A stretch of DNA of 64,000 nucleotides from Paludibacteraceae bacterium. Its GTDB lineage: Bacteria; Bacteroidota; Bacteroidia; Bacteroidales; Paludibacteraceae. Of this stretch, positions 18,114-26,912 are shown piece after piece. Numbering within the stretch: position 1 is the first letter of the stretch; the number at the start of each line of letters is the position of its first letter. A model generated the notes under the pieces. That model did no database searches. It was not told the DNA's origin and worked only from the letters and a program-made list of their open reading frames with translations. The translations under genes and the position numbers were made by a program. The DNA is taken from the NCBI GenBank assembly GCA_028694915.1, contig JAQVJY010000004.1:62001-126000 (forward strand), given 5' to 3'.

Positions 18114-18566
18114 TTATTGGTGGTTGATAAGGCGCTGCGCCGCCATGGCTTCGTATGGGGTGCCAAGCTGTCCGTAGTTAGCAAACGGATAGATGGAAAT
18201 GCCGCCACGAGGCGTGAAAATGCCTGTTACTTCGATGTATTTGGGCTGCATCAAGGCGATGAGGTCTTTCATAATAATATTGACACAATCTTCGTGAAAG
18301 GCGCCATGATTACGAAAGCTGAACAAGTAGAGTTTCAAACTTTTGCTCTCTACCATTTTCACCGCTGGCAAGTAACTAATGCGAATTTCAGCAAAATCGG
18401 GTTGCCCCGTAATAGGGCACAAGCTGGTAAATTCGGGACAGTTGAACCGCACCCAATAGTCGTTGTCGGGATGTTTGTTATCGAACGCCTCGAGCACTTC
18501 GGGCGCATAAGTTTGTTTGTACTCGGTTTTGCGACCGAGCAAACTCAGTTGATCGTTTAGTTCCAT
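18114..18566 (-). CDS. queF: NADPH-dependent preQ0 reductase QueF
   Basis: 150 residues, the short (YkvM) type of the tunnelling-fold enzyme that reduces 7-cyano-7-deazaguanine (preQ0) to preQ1 in queuosine synthesis. The catalytic cysteine C50 sits in [13 protein letters not shown], with D57, and the QueF signature for NADPH binding is ESKSLKLY at residues 73-80. The terminus [13 protein letters not shown] is also typical. It starts 20 bases after yhhQ, so precursor uptake and reduction share one transcript. Confidence 0.96.
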   Translation of the reverse strand: MELNDQLSLLGRKTEYKQTYAPEVLEAFDNKHPDNDYWVRFNCPEFTSLCPITGQPDFAEIRISYLPAVKMVESKSLKLYLFSFRNHGAFHEDCVNIIMKDLIALMQPKYIEVTGIFTPRGGISIYPFANYGQLGTPYEAMAAQRLINHQ

Positions 18567-18586
18567 ACTAGATTGAATAAACGTGA

Positions 18587-19267
18587 TTAAATGTCTTTGA
18601 TTTTCAACGGATTGTACGACACGCCCGCATCGAACGTATCAACGCCTTCTACTTTTTTAATGGCTTTCACCACGCGAATGGTGAGTGGCAACACCACGAC
18701 TTCGTAAAGCGATTTGAGCACAATTTGAACAGCCATCAGTTTGAGTAGTTCGATGCCTGGAATAATACCGCCAAAAGCAATGGGGAAAAAGATAATGGAA
18801 TCGGCCATTTCGCCCACGAGCGTACTCAACACCGCACGTAACGAGAAATGTTTGCCAGCGTGCAGCAATTTCATTTTACTCATAACAAACGCATTGAGGA
18901 ACGAACCGACTAAAAACGCCGCTAACGAAGCTACTACAATGCGTGGCGCCATGCCAAACACAAAGTTAAATCCTGCTTCACCATCCCAAAACGGAGCGGC
19001 TGGCAGCATAACGGCAATTTGCCCCATAGCCACCACAAAAAAGTTCATGGCAAAACCACTCCAAATGATAAGACGCGCCTTTTTGAATCCCCACACTTCG
19101 GCAATACAATCGTTGATGATGTACGAAATGGGAAACACTAACAAACCGGCAGTCATGGTAATTCCAAAAACTGTGATTACTTTGGTTTCGAGCAAATTAG
19201 CTGTGATAAGGCAGACATTAAACAGAATGCCCAACAGCATGAAGGGAACAGATACTTGTTGTTTCAT
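18587..19267 (-). CDS. yhhQ: Queuosine precursor transporter YhhQ
   Basis: 226 residues, an inner-membrane protein with about six hydrophobic segments. Family signatures include [36 protein letters not shown] and [14 protein letters not shown]. The family takes up preQ0/preQ1. Pairing with queF supports salvage of preQ0. The ATG overlaps the stop of a 22-codon frame (ATGA), and the preceding 35 bases can fold like a preQ1-I aptamer. Confidence 0.94.
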   Translation of the reverse strand: MKQQVSVPFMLLGILFNVCLITANLLETKVITVFGITMTAGLLVFPISYIINDCIAEVWGFKKARLIIWSGFAMNFFVVAMGQIAVMLPAAPFWDGEAGFNFVFGMAPRIVVASLAAFLVGSFLNAFVMSKMKLLHAGKHFSLRAVLSTLVGEMADSIIFFPIAFGGIIPGIELLKLMAVQIVLKSLYEVVVLPLTIRVVKAIKKVEGVDTFDAGVSYNPLKIKDI

Positions 19268-19332
19268 ATTTCTTGTTTTTTACGTGGTTGACCAAGCACA
19301 CGGCCCATCTCAGTACGAGACAAAGGCGCCAT
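19264..19332 (-). CDS. Possible small upstream ORF coupled to yhhQ (22 aa)
   Basis: ATG at 19332 opens a 22-codon frame starting MAPLSRTEMGRVLG, with a basic end, whose TGA overlaps the yhhQ ATG (ATATGA). The frame begins 12 bases after the -7 box. It occupies the same bases as the aptamer-like fold, so one of the two readings may be accidental. No homologue is known to me. Confidence 0.3.
   Translation of the reverse strand: MAPLSRTEMGRVLGQPRKKQEI
19272..19303 (-). promoter_or_regulatory. Candidate preQ1-I type riboswitch in the yhhQ-queF leader
   Basis: On the - strand, stem P1 CGTG (19302-19299) pairs with CACG (19286-19283). The 12-base loop contains CTTG (19296-19293), which can pair with CAAG (19275-19272) after an A-rich linker TAAAAAA, giving the preQ1-I pseudoknot layout. 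The Bacillus and Thermoanaerobacter aptamers have the same order (short stem, 10-12-base loop, A-rich tail, second pairing next to the start codon). The downstream genes import and reduce preQ0. Against it: P1 is only four pairs and the usual GG/CC closing pairs are not kept. Confidence 0.4.
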
Positions 19333-19344
19333 AAATTGAGGCTG

Positions 19345-19374
19345 CAAAGATACAAAAAAAGTGTAACACGACAA
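19345..19374 (-). promoter_or_regulatory. Promoter of yhhQ-queF
   Basis: TATCTTTG on the - strand (19345-19352) with TTG (19372-19374) 19 bases upstream, a full match to the Bacteroidota pattern. Start expected near 19338, giving a leader of about 70 bases. Confidence 0.75.
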
Positions 19375-19405
19375 TAGTAATAGTTCATCGTATAAAAAAA
19401 AGAGC

Positions 19406-19413
19406 TACTTTTG
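19406..19413 (+). promoter_or_regulatory. -7 box of mscS
   Basis: TACTTTTG fits TAnnTTTG; the upstream element is weak (GTTC). It lies 44 bases before mscS and back to back with the yhhQ promoter. Confidence 0.55.
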
Positions 19414-19457
19414 CAGTCTAAACCAATCAAAAAAATAATAGTTTAAATAAGACAATT

Positions 19458-20267
19458 ATGGATTCAATCGACAAAATTTTAGATCAATTGCTAGTGTCAG
19501 GCGTTGAACTAGGGAAAAGTATTTTAACGGCATTAGTCATTTATGTTATTGGACGCTATGTGATAAAAGGCGTCAACAAAGTAGTCGCACGTGTAGTGGC
19601 TAAACGCGATTTGGAACCGTCGGTACGCTCTTTTTTGGGCAGTTTGGTAAACATCACACTGACCATTTTCTTAATTATCGCAGTCATCAGTGCTTTGGGT
19701 ATTGAAACCACTTCATTTGCTGCATTATTAGCGTCGGCTGGTGTGGCCATTGGTATGGCGTTAAGCGGAAATCTCCAAAATTTTGCGGGAGGCTTAATCA
19801 TTCTGTTAATCAAACCGTTTAAAGTGGGTGATTACATCGAAGCACAAGGATTGAGCGGAACGGTGAAAGAAATTCAAATTTTTCACACCATTTTAACTAC
19901 CGCCGACAATAAAGTAAACTACATTCCCAATGGCGCGCTTAGCAATGGCGTACTAACCAACTACAGCAACCAAATTACCCGCCGCGTGGAGTGGATTATT
20001 GGCATTGAATATGGCGAAGATTATGAAAAAGCAAAAGCGGTTGTAGAACGTATTTTGGCGAACGAAAAACGCATTTTGAAAGAACCTACCACGTTGGTGG
20101 CTTTAGGTGCCTTGGCCGACAGCAGTGTAAATCTCACCGTACGTGCATGGGTAAACACCAGCGATTATTGGGATGTCTATTTTGATGTGAACAAAACTAT
20201 TTATGCTACATTTAATGAAGAAGGCATTGGTTTCCCATTCCCTCAACTCACTATTCATCAATCATAA
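19458..20267 (+). CDS. mscS: Small-conductance mechanosensitive channel MscS
   Basis: 269 residues, three N-terminal membrane helices followed by the beta domain, the usual size of MscS. The pore helix TM3 is the glycine/alanine-rich LLASAGVAIGMALSGNLQNF, followed by GGLIILLIKPFKVGDYIEAQ and the DNKVNYIPNGALSNGVLTNY segment. It releases solutes on hypo-osmotic shock. Stands alone; the next gene, lpxK, has its own promoter box. Confidence 0.95.
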   Translation: MDSIDKILDQLLVSGVELGKSILTALVIYVIGRYVIKGVNKVVARVVAKRDLEPSVRSFLGSLVNITLTIFLIIAVISALGIETTSFAALLASAGVAIGMALSGNLQNFAGGLIILLIKPFKVGDYIEAQGLSGTVKEIQIFHTILTTADNKVNYIPNGALSNGVLTNYSNQITRRVEWIIGIEYGEDYEKAKAVVERILANEKRILKEPTTLVALGALADSSVNLTVRAWVNTSDYWDVYFDVNKTIYATFNEEGIGFPFPQLTIHQS

Positions 20268-20298
20268 CGGAAATTTCTTAATACATCGTATTTATACC

Positions 20299-20306
20299 TA
20301 TCTTTG
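20299..20306 (+). promoter_or_regulatory. -7 box of lpxK, almost leaderless
   Basis: TATCTTTG lies only 5 bases before the lpxK ATG. Transcription should start at or within a base or two of the start codon. The -33 element is weak (TTCTTA). Confidence 0.6.
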
Positions 20307-20311
20307 CCGCC

Positions 20312-21382
20312 ATGAACCAATCACCACTTTGGAAACGCCTGCTACTATACTTGCCATCGCAACTCTTTGGCGGAGTTTCTTGGCTGCGCAACAAAGCATT
20401 TGATTGTCATCTGCTGGCAGCGAAACAATTTGACATTCCTACCATTTGCATTGGCAATATTTCGGTAGGCGGCACAGGCAAAACGCCACACACGGAATAT
20501 GTGATACGCTTATTGTCGGCTGAAAAACGACTAGCTGTGCTTAGCCGTGGTTACAAACGCAAAACGTCAGGATTTGTGTTGGCTGATAGTTCTGCCACCG
20601 CGCACACTATTGGCGATGAACCGTTTCAAATGCAGCATAAATTCCCAGAAGTGACGGTAGCCGTAGACGAAAAACGGGTTCATGGCATTGAACAACTACT
20701 CACATTGCCAGCACCACCCGAAGTGATTTTATTGGATGATGCGTTTCAACACCGCCACGTAACGCCAAGTTTTTCGGTGGTTTTGGTGGATTATAACCGC
20801 CCTATTTTTAACGATACGTATTTACCATTGGGACGTTTACGCGAATCAACGCAAGGAATTAACCGTGCGCACTGTGTGATTGTAACTAAATGTCCGCCGT
20901 CGGTAAAAATAGACGAAACAACTTGGCGAAAGGCGTTACAACTATCACCAAACCAAGCACTCTTTTTCTCGACTTTTGCTTACGAAGCACCGAAACCGTT
21001 ATTTATTGGAAAACCACTTATTTGGGAAACTGAAGTGCCCCCAAAACCACATGTTTTGGTGATAACAGGCATTGTGTCGGCTACGGGTTTATATAATTAC
21101 GTGACGCCATTTGCAGACACTTTACACACGCTTTCATTTGGCGATCATCACGACTTCACAAAAACGGATTTAGACACGATACAGAAGGAATTCGACCGTT
21201 TACCAGAACCAAAACTGATAATCACCACCGAAAAAGATGCTTCGCGTTTGTTGCACAATCCATTCGTGTCCGACGCCATGAAATCGTCGCTCTACACGGT
21301 AGGCATTCAGGTGGAATTTCTAAAGAATCAGGGAACAGAGTTTGATAAACTCCTATTAAACCACGTCAATCATCGAGCATAA
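20312..21382 (+). CDS. lpxK: Tetraacyldisaccharide 4'-kinase LpxK
   Basis: 356 residues, peripheral inner-membrane kinase that phosphorylates the lipid A disaccharide to lipid IVA. The P-loop GNISVGGTGKT occupies residues 48-58, followed by the LSRGYKRKTSGF region and LLDDAFQHRHV with the catalytic aspartates. It confirms an LPS-bearing cell. The 3' end overlaps the convergent GNAT gene by 17 bases. Confidence 0.95.
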   Translation: MNQSPLWKRLLLYLPSQLFGGVSWLRNKAFDCHLLAAKQFDIPTICIGNISVGGTGKTPHTEYVIRLLSAEKRLAVLSRGYKRKTSGFVLADSSATAHTIGDEPFQMQHKFPEVTVAVDEKRVHGIEQLLTLPAPPEVILLDDAFQHRHVTPSFSVVLVDYNRPIFNDTYLPLGRLRESTQGINRAHCVIVTKCPPSVKIDETTWRKALQLSPNQALFFSTFAYEAPKPLFIGKPLIWETEVPPKPHVLVITGIVSATGLYNYVTPFADTLHTLSFGDHHDFTKTDLDTIQKEFDRLPEPKLIITTEKDASRLLHNPFVSDAMKSSLYTVGIQVEFLKNQGTEFDKLLLNHVNHRA

Positions 21383-22364
21383 GGCTCACGTGTGGTTGTG
21401 CGTTTTCAAACAAAAATGCCGTTAATTGTTGAATGGTCCAAACAGGCATTTCTTGAGTCACTTCACTTTTAACACACATACCTTGCGACAACTTATAACA
21501 GCCGTTATTCTCTGGTAATTCCTCGTCAAGCAAGTTGATAGTCATACTGCAATCAAAATGCGTGGCAGCATACAATTTCAATAGTTTTTCAGCGGAAATC
21601 ACACGCAACATACCAAATGGCTTTTTAGCGGCACTCACAGGCTCTACTACACACGTCACAGTCTGCAATCGGTAACGCAAACCAACTTCTCGCAGCAAAG
21701 CGACACGTTCAGCAGGACTTTCGGACAACAATTCTAAAATTTTTCCTTCCGAAGTCACAAATGCCACACCCGAAAGATGATTTTCGGTAAACGCCACCAA
21801 CACTTGTCCATGTTCTAACGGCAACGCACCTAAAACCACTTTAAAATCTTCTTCGGTATGCAAAATGGCGTACGGTTTTTTCAATAATTGTTCGTTAAAG
21901 AAATCAAACACCGCAGACTCTAATTCGGGCGTTAAAGTATCAACTTTACAATGCGTTTCTGATTCACTTTGACCCACCGAAATAAGTTCCGTCTCTTGGT
22001 AAAAAACGGTCGCATATTGTTGTTTGGCGTACACATCGTAGAGCCACGGTTTGGCAGGAATAAGCCAAGCCGCAGCCACGCCACGTGCAGCCAATGTTTG
22101 GTGTGTTTGAGCCAATAAATCGCGCATTAACCCTTGATGACGATAATCGGGATGCGTACAAACCGCTGACAGATAAGCCGTCGCACACAATCGTCCTGCG
22201 AATAGCATCGGATACGACAGCGTTTGTAAAGCGGCTACAGGCTGCTCGTCGCGCAAAATATATTGCGTACGATCATCGGTATAACGCTGTTGAAAATAGT
22301 AGTCAACAAACGCCTCACTATCGTCAAAACAGTGTCTATAAAGTTGTTGTAGTTGTGCTCGCAT
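21366..22364 (-). CDS. GNAT N-acetyltransferase, Eis-like
   Basis: 332 residues from MRAQLQQLYRHCFDD at 22364. An ATG at 22406 would add 14 residues and overlap the upstream gene, so the inner start, 4 bases after that gene's stop, is preferred. Residues about 1-130 form the GNAT fold, with the acetyl-CoA loop CTHPDYRHQGLMRDLLAQTH. The C-terminal part resembles the second GNAT-like and SCP2-like segments of Eis-type enzymes. The substrate is unknown. Third gene of an HD-DUF2156-GNAT operon. Confidence 0.82.
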   Translation of the reverse strand: MRAQLQQLYRHCFDDSEAFVDYYFQQRYTDDRTQYILRDEQPVAALQTLSYPMLFAGRLCATAYLSAVCTHPDYRHQGLMRDLLAQTHQTLAARGVAAAWLIPAKPWLYDVYAKQQYATVFYQETELISVGQSESETHCKVDTLTPELESAVFDFFNEQLLKKPYAILHTEEDFKVVLGALPLEHGQVLVAFTENHLSGVAFVTSEGKILELLSESPAERVALLREVGLRYRLQTVTCVVEPVSAAKKPFGMLRVISAEKLLKLYAATHFDCSMTINLLDEELPENNGCYKLSQGMCVKSEVTQEMPVWTIQQLTAFLFENAQPHVSLMLDD

Positions 22365-22368
22365 AAGT

Positions 22369-23268
22369 TTATTTATTGGCAAGTAAAGTAACACGATGTT
22401 TTTCAAGAATTTCGTGCGGCTGATACGATAATTTGGCTTGACGTAAACCAGCGATACCTAAATCTTCTTCACGATTGATAAATTGATAGTGTTCTGGCAA
22501 ACGACGTGCAAATTCATAATTTATCATAGCGTAAGCACCTTCGATATTCGTATCGGCTTTTTCCACGCACACATCAAACGTGAACGCATTGATAGGTGTG
22601 CCGTAAGTAAAAGCGGCCATTTTACCAGCCACACACAGTACACCGCCAACTAAATCGAGTTCGTGGAAATTTTCTAACGCATAGGTCAGGGAACGTCGTT
22701 CAGATTCCAGAGCCGCCGTATTGGTCTGCTGAGTTTCGGCAGCCCACTGAGCCTCCAACGCCAAACATTCAGGAACCAATTCGGGCGTCAGTTCATAATA
22801 CGTAAAATCAGGATATAAACGTAAAAACTTATTCACATGGTTACGTTTGGCTTGAAATTTTTTACCACGCAACGTGGCTAAATCGTCTCGCAGATAAAGA
22901 TAATCGGCATAATCACGATTCGACTCAAACTGAAACTTATCGGGAAACGTTTGTTCTAAATCGGCACGCATGCGTACACTCACACCGCGCATCACAAAAG
23001 GTAAACCAAGCGATTCAGCATCGGCTATCATAGCCAAAATAACAGGCTGCAAATTGCCTTGACCAACGGGCATCATATACGACCATTCCTCATTCAACCG
23101 AAACCGTAAAAGAAGATAGCCATCCATTTCCGCAAATTCGGTCTGATACAAAAACCGCCAACTACACAGATTGGCAAACGACAAATCGCAATTACGTCGA
23201 TTACTCGTCAATGTATAACCTTGAATGGTCGCTTTGTCAGCCAGTGTTAATTCTTTAAATTGAAGCAT
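22369..23268 (-). CDS. DUF2156 domain protein
   Basis: 299 residues, no signal peptide or membrane segment. The sequence (GYTLTSNRRNCDLSFANLCS, ESNRDYADYLYLRDDLATLR, GKKFQAKRNHVNKFLRLYPD and the C-terminal YAMINYEFARRLPEHYQFIN) fits the DUF2156/COG4866 group, related to the GNAT-like aminoacyl-lipid and peptide transferases. The enzymatic target is unknown. Starts 3 bases after the HD-domain gene. Confidence 0.8.
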   Translation of the reverse strand: MLQFKELTLADKATIQGYTLTSNRRNCDLSFANLCSWRFLYQTEFAEMDGYLLLRFRLNEEWSYMMPVGQGNLQPVILAMIADAESLGLPFVMRGVSVRMRADLEQTFPDKFQFESNRDYADYLYLRDDLATLRGKKFQAKRNHVNKFLRLYPDFTYYELTPELVPECLALEAQWAAETQQTNTAALESERRSLTYALENFHELDLVGGVLCVAGKMAAFTYGTPINAFTFDVCVEKADTNIEGAYAMINYEFARRLPEHYQFINREEDLGIAGLRQAKLSYQPHEILEKHRVTLLANK

Positions 23269-23271
23269 ACA

Positions 23272-23898
23272 TTACGTCGTTAATTCTTCGTTAAAAATAG
23301 CTACGCAGGCCTTTTCGAGTGCCACTTTATCGGCTATCAATGCGCGTAACTCTGCCAAACCACGTTCATTTTTCGCACTGTTAAGATGCAGTTTGAGATA
23401 ACCGCCTGCGGCATATTTTTCGTTCAGATGCGCTACTGCGCGTTCAAAATGAAAGGCAAACGGCTCATTGGGAAACTGTTTGAGCCCAAACTGAATGGTA
23501 CGCCGCAAAATAACCAAAGCCACAATATCGCGATCGGCTTCCGCCACAATACAACCGTAAATAGTACGCGGCGCGTGTTTGCCCGATGCTCGATGATCTT
23601 CTATAGCATCACGCATAATTAACAACTGCTCCGGCGTAAACCATTCGTGCAAGCGGGTATCCGCTAGTAATTTTTCACCCGAAAATAGATGATGAAGCTC
23701 GCGCCCTTGAGGAATACCACTATCGTGATACGCCGCAATAACATACACCATATTTCGGTCAACATCGTACGATTGGGCAAGAATCAAACTTTCGTCAATC
23801 ACTTGCTGAATATGATGGCGATTATGACCTTTATCAAACGAATCGTACTGCGGTAAAATCTCGGTTTCTATGTAAGTCTGTAATGTTTCAGTTATCAT
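23272..23898 (-). CDS. HD domain phosphohydrolase-like protein
   Basis: 208 residues from MITETLQTYIETEIL at 23898. The HD motif is visible: H25 in GHNRHH and H58-D59 in AAYHDSG, with a further histidine in HHLFSGEK. The family hydrolyses phosphoesters or nucleotides; the substrate cannot be assigned. A longer frame would use TTG at 23913 inside the promoter box, so it was rejected. First gene of the operon with the DUF2156 and GNAT genes. Confidence 0.83.
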   Translation of the reverse strand: MITETLQTYIETEILPQYDSFDKGHNRHHIQQVIDESLILAQSYDVDRNMVYVIAAYHDSGIPQGRELHHLFSGEKLLADTRLHEWFTPEQLLIMRDAIEDHRASGKHAPRTIYGCIVAEADRDIVALVILRRTIQFGLKQFPNEPFAFHFERAVAHLNEKYAAGGYLKLHLNSAKNERGLAELRALIADKVALEKACVAIFNEELTT

Positions 23899-23902
23899 AC
23901 CA

Positions 23903-23910
23903 CAAAAATA
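23903..23910 (-). promoter_or_regulatory. -7 box of the HD-DUF2156-GNAT operon, leaderless
   Basis: TATTTTTG on the - strand, only 4 bases before the ATG at 23898. If used, the mRNA begins at the start codon. No convincing TTG lies upstream. Confidence 0.45.
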
Positions 23911-23975
23911 CAAAAGATATTCATGCTGACCTCTAATGACCGTTCATATTTTAGAATATAATCGTAAAATAGTTT

Positions 23976-23983
23976 TAACTTTG
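23976..23983 (+). promoter_or_regulatory. -7 box of the WYL regulator gene
   Basis: TAACTTTG fits TAnnTTTG, with a TTTTAG element at about the right distance upstream. The leader to the ATG at 24009 is about 20 bases. Confidence 0.55.
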
Positions 23984-24008
23984 CAGTCACACTTTCCAAC
24001 ACAGACAC

Positions 24009-24914
24009 ATGGACCAACCCAAATTAGAACGTTTGTTGCGTATTTTGATGATGCTTATCGAAAATACGACGTACACCATTCCACAACTAGCCAAACGGCT
24101 TGAGACTTCGGAACGCACTATTTACAGGTACATCGACACGTTTCGCGATGCTGGTTTTCTGATTAACCGCGAAGGCGATTATTTTCGTATCGACAAAGCA
24201 TCGAAACAACTCAAAGATATTAGCGACTTGATTCACTTTTCGGAAGAAGAAGCGTACATCCTAAAAAGTGCCATCGAAAGTATTGACGAAACCAATCTGA
24301 TTAAACAAAATCTCAAAAAGAAACTCGCAAGCGTCTATCAGCATAAAATGCTAGCCGATATTACGGTGCATCCGCAACATAAAAACAATGTGGAAAAGTT
24401 GGCGGAAGCCATCAACACAAAGCGCCAAATCGTTTTACACAATTACCAATCGGCCAACAGCAACAGCGTACAAGACCGTGTAGTAGAGCCGTTTAAATTC
24501 ACCACCAATTTGGTACAAGTTTGGTGTTTTGAGCCAGCGTCAAAAACTAATAAGCTATTTAACACGGCTCGCATTGGCGAAGTGAGTATCACAAATCAAA
24601 CATGGGAACACGAACCAGAACACGACGCTGGTTATATTGATATTTTTCGAATAGCGTCCAATCAAAAAATGCCGATAAAACTAATATTGAGTATGCGTGC
24701 GGCCAATTTATTGCGCGAAGAATATCCATTATCAGAACAAACTCTAACACAACAAGACAACCAAACTTGGCTACTACAAACTGAAGTGTGTAGCTACGAA
24801 GGCGTGGGACGTTTTGTATTAGGTTTATATGACGATATTCAAATTATCGAATCGCCGCAATTTCAAACATACATCGATAAACGAATCCACACATTCGCCC
24901 AAAAATCGAACTAA
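24009..24914 (+). CDS. WYL-domain transcriptional regulator
   Basis: 301 residues. An N-terminal winged helix-turn-helix (IPQLAKRLETSERTIYRYID) is followed by a linker and a WYL domain with the typical RVVEPFKFTTNLVQVWCFEP strand and C-terminal extension. WYL proteins sense small ligands or nucleic acids. It is divergent from the HD operon, and the 110-base shared region suggests it may control that operon as well as itself; this is inference. Confidence 0.88.
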   Translation: MDQPKLERLLRILMMLIENTTYTIPQLAKRLETSERTIYRYIDTFRDAGFLINREGDYFRIDKASKQLKDISDLIHFSEEEAYILKSAIESIDETNLIKQNLKKKLASVYQHKMLADITVHPQHKNNVEKLAEAINTKRQIVLHNYQSANSNSVQDRVVEPFKFTTNLVQVWCFEPASKTNKLFNTARIGEVSITNQTWEHEPEHDAGYIDIFRIASNQKMPIKLILSMRAANLLREEYPLSEQTLTQQDNQTWLLQTEVCSYEGVGRFVLGLYDDIQIIESPQFQTYIDKRIHTFAQKSN

Positions 24915-24930
24915 ATCTGATTCTTTCAAC

Positions 24931-24964
24931 AAAAAAAGGTTGCTAATTCTAGCAACCTTTTTCC
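24931..24964. terminator. Bidirectional terminator
   Basis: GGTTGCTA/TAGCAACC stem (24938-24945 with 24950-24957) flanked by A-run and T-run, between the convergent WYL and acyl-CoA ligase genes. Works on either strand by appearance. Confidence 0.85.
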
Positions 24965-25004
24965 TTTGTTCTGTTCAACAACTTTTTTTTGAATGACTAA
25001 ACGC

Positions 25005-26675
25005 TTATTTAAGCAGATTGGTGTATAAATAACGTTTAATACTTTTCTTCGGCGTTTTTTCAAATTCATTAGGATACAACTGCACCGCCACCACATTTTC
25101 GTAAGAAGCAACCATCTTATTCAAATTCTTACGATTTTCATCCATAATCAACTGCAATTCTTCTTCTGAAATTTTGGCTTCATCCACAGCATCATAGTCG
25201 GGATAAATAAACGCCACCAATTTATTATCAGCATTTTCGATAATCAAACTTTCCATAACAAACGGCATATTGTTTAGCTTTGCTTCTATCTCTTCTGGAT
25301 AAATGTTTTGTCCAGAGGCGCTTAACAACATACTCTTATTGCGACCACGGATATATATATGACCGTCAGCATCAATAGTTCCCATATCACCGGTGTGCAT
25401 CCAACCATCTGATTCAAGCACCAATTTAGTAGCTTCGTCGTTTTTGTAGTAACCCATCATCACGTGTTCACCACGTACCATAATTTCGCCCACTTCAGTG
25501 TAAGGATCTTTTGACTGAATTTTAACTTCCATGCCGCCTAAAATTTTACCTACAGAAGTCAATTTAAACTGTTCCCAAGGAGCATAACTAATCAAAGGTG
25601 CACATTCGGTCATACCATAACCAATGGTAAACTTAAATCCAATACGATGGAAAAATTCTTCCACTTCTGGATTTAGTGGTGCACCACCAATAATAACCTC
25701 TTTAAATTCACCACCAAATGCCGCACTTAATTTTTTACGAATAGTGCCTAATATAGTGCTATCAATCACTGGTATACTCAATGCCCAACGCATAGAACGA
25801 CTATTGAGCATGGGTTGAATCTGTTTGCGATATATTTTTTCGATAATCAACGGCACCGTAAAAATAACCGTTGGTTTCACCTCTGCAAATGCTTTTAATA
25901 AAATCTTTGGTGATGGCACTTTACCTAAATACGTGGTATGTGCACCCACACAAAAAGAAGTTAGGAAGTCGAACGCGCAACCATAAGCATGAGCTAATGG
26001 TAAAAAGGCTAACGTGCGATCACCTTTGCCAAGTAAACCTGTAGTAACACCAAATGCGATGTTGCCTGCTAAATTATTAGCTGTAAGCATTACGCCTTTG
26101 CTAAATCCTGTAGTTCCTGACGTATAACTAATACAAACCAATTCTGAATTAGGAATAGTTGGATATAGTACGTCGGCCGCCGTAAAGCCATTTGGATAGC
26201 GTTTTTCGAATGCTTTTGGTAGGGCTTTAGTAGCTTTTTGTATCGCTTCACCATCTTTCTGATGCAAGCAACGGAAGTCATTCAACGAAAAAACAGCACG
26301 CAAATCGGCCACTTTTTCCTCTTCCAACGTTTCCCAGATACTATCGCTAATAAACAACAATGTAGAATCAGAATGATTCACAATATGATGTACATCGTTT
26401 GGATTAAAATCCTGCAAAATAGGTACAATAACAGCTCCGTAAGTAACTACTGCTATGTACGTTACACACCAATTAGTACCATTTTTACCAATCAACGACA
26501 CCTTTGTTCCTTTTTCGATACCAATCGTGTCAAATAACAGATGTAATTTAGCCACTTCAGTACCTACTTCAGCATAGGTAAGCGTGTGTTCTTCAATATA
26601 ATCGGTAAAAGCAGGTTCATCCCAATTTGCTTTTATGCTATTCTCAAATAGTCGAATAAAATTTTCTTTTATCAT
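25005..26675 (-). CDS. AMP-dependent long-chain acyl-CoA ligase
   Basis: 556 residues from MIKENFIRLFENSIKAN; an in-frame ATG at 26714 would reach into the promoter region and was not used. Motifs of the adenylating family: CISYTSGTTGFSKGVMLT (P-loop), GYGMTECAPL (A5) and DGWMHTGDMGTIDADGHIYI (A7), then the C-terminal domain ending KTPKKSIKRYLY with the catalytic lysine. It activates a carboxylic acid, probably a fatty acid, to its CoA ester; chain length is not readable. Transcribed alone. Confidence 0.9.
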   Translation of the reverse strand: MIKENFIRLFENSIKANWDEPAFTDYIEEHTLTYAEVGTEVAKLHLLFDTIGIEKGTKVSLIGKNGTNWCVTYIAVVTYGAVIVPILQDFNPNDVHHIVNHSDSTLLFISDSIWETLEEEKVADLRAVFSLNDFRCLHQKDGEAIQKATKALPKAFEKRYPNGFTAADVLYPTIPNSELVCISYTSGTTGFSKGVMLTANNLAGNIAFGVTTGLLGKGDRTLAFLPLAHAYGCAFDFLTSFCVGAHTTYLGKVPSPKILLKAFAEVKPTVIFTVPLIIEKIYRKQIQPMLNSRSMRWALSIPVIDSTILGTIRKKLSAAFGGEFKEVIIGGAPLNPEVEEFFHRIGFKFTIGYGMTECAPLISYAPWEQFKLTSVGKILGGMEVKIQSKDPYTEVGEIMVRGEHVMMGYYKNDEATKLVLESDGWMHTGDMGTIDADGHIYIRGRNKSMLLSASGQNIYPEEIEAKLNNMPFVMESLIIENADNKLVAFIYPDYDAVDEAKISEEELQLIMDENRKNLNKMVASYENVVAVQLYPNEFEKTPKKSIKRYLYTNLLK

Positions 26676-26711
26676 GTCGAATAAAATATAAATTATACAA
26701 AATTTAGGGGA

Positions 26712-26719
26712 CAAAATTA
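26712..26719 (-). promoter_or_regulatory. -7 box of the acyl-CoA ligase gene
   Basis: TAATTTTG on the - strand fits TAnnTTTG, 36 bases before the ATG at 26675. The -33 element is not clear, so this is tentative. Confidence 0.4.
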
Positions 26720-26874
26720 CTCATTTTTTTTGAATTTGTGCATAATTATCAATTTAAATGCACATTTTAATAATTTTTGAGCAATAATCAACAGAGGGTC
26801 AGAGAGATAAACTGAAATAGAAGGTGTAACAATAACGCCCTGAAAAAAAATAAGTGAGTACATACATTAGCGCA

Positions 26875-26908
26875 AAAAAGGAGAATACGTTGGTATTCTC
26901 CTTTTTTG
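26875..26908 (-). terminator. Terminator of the cysS-mazG operon
   Basis: GGAGAATAC/GTATTCTCC stem (26880-26888 with 26893-26901) with six T after it on the - strand, directly following the mazG stop. Confidence 0.88.
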
Positions 26909-26912
26909 ATAA

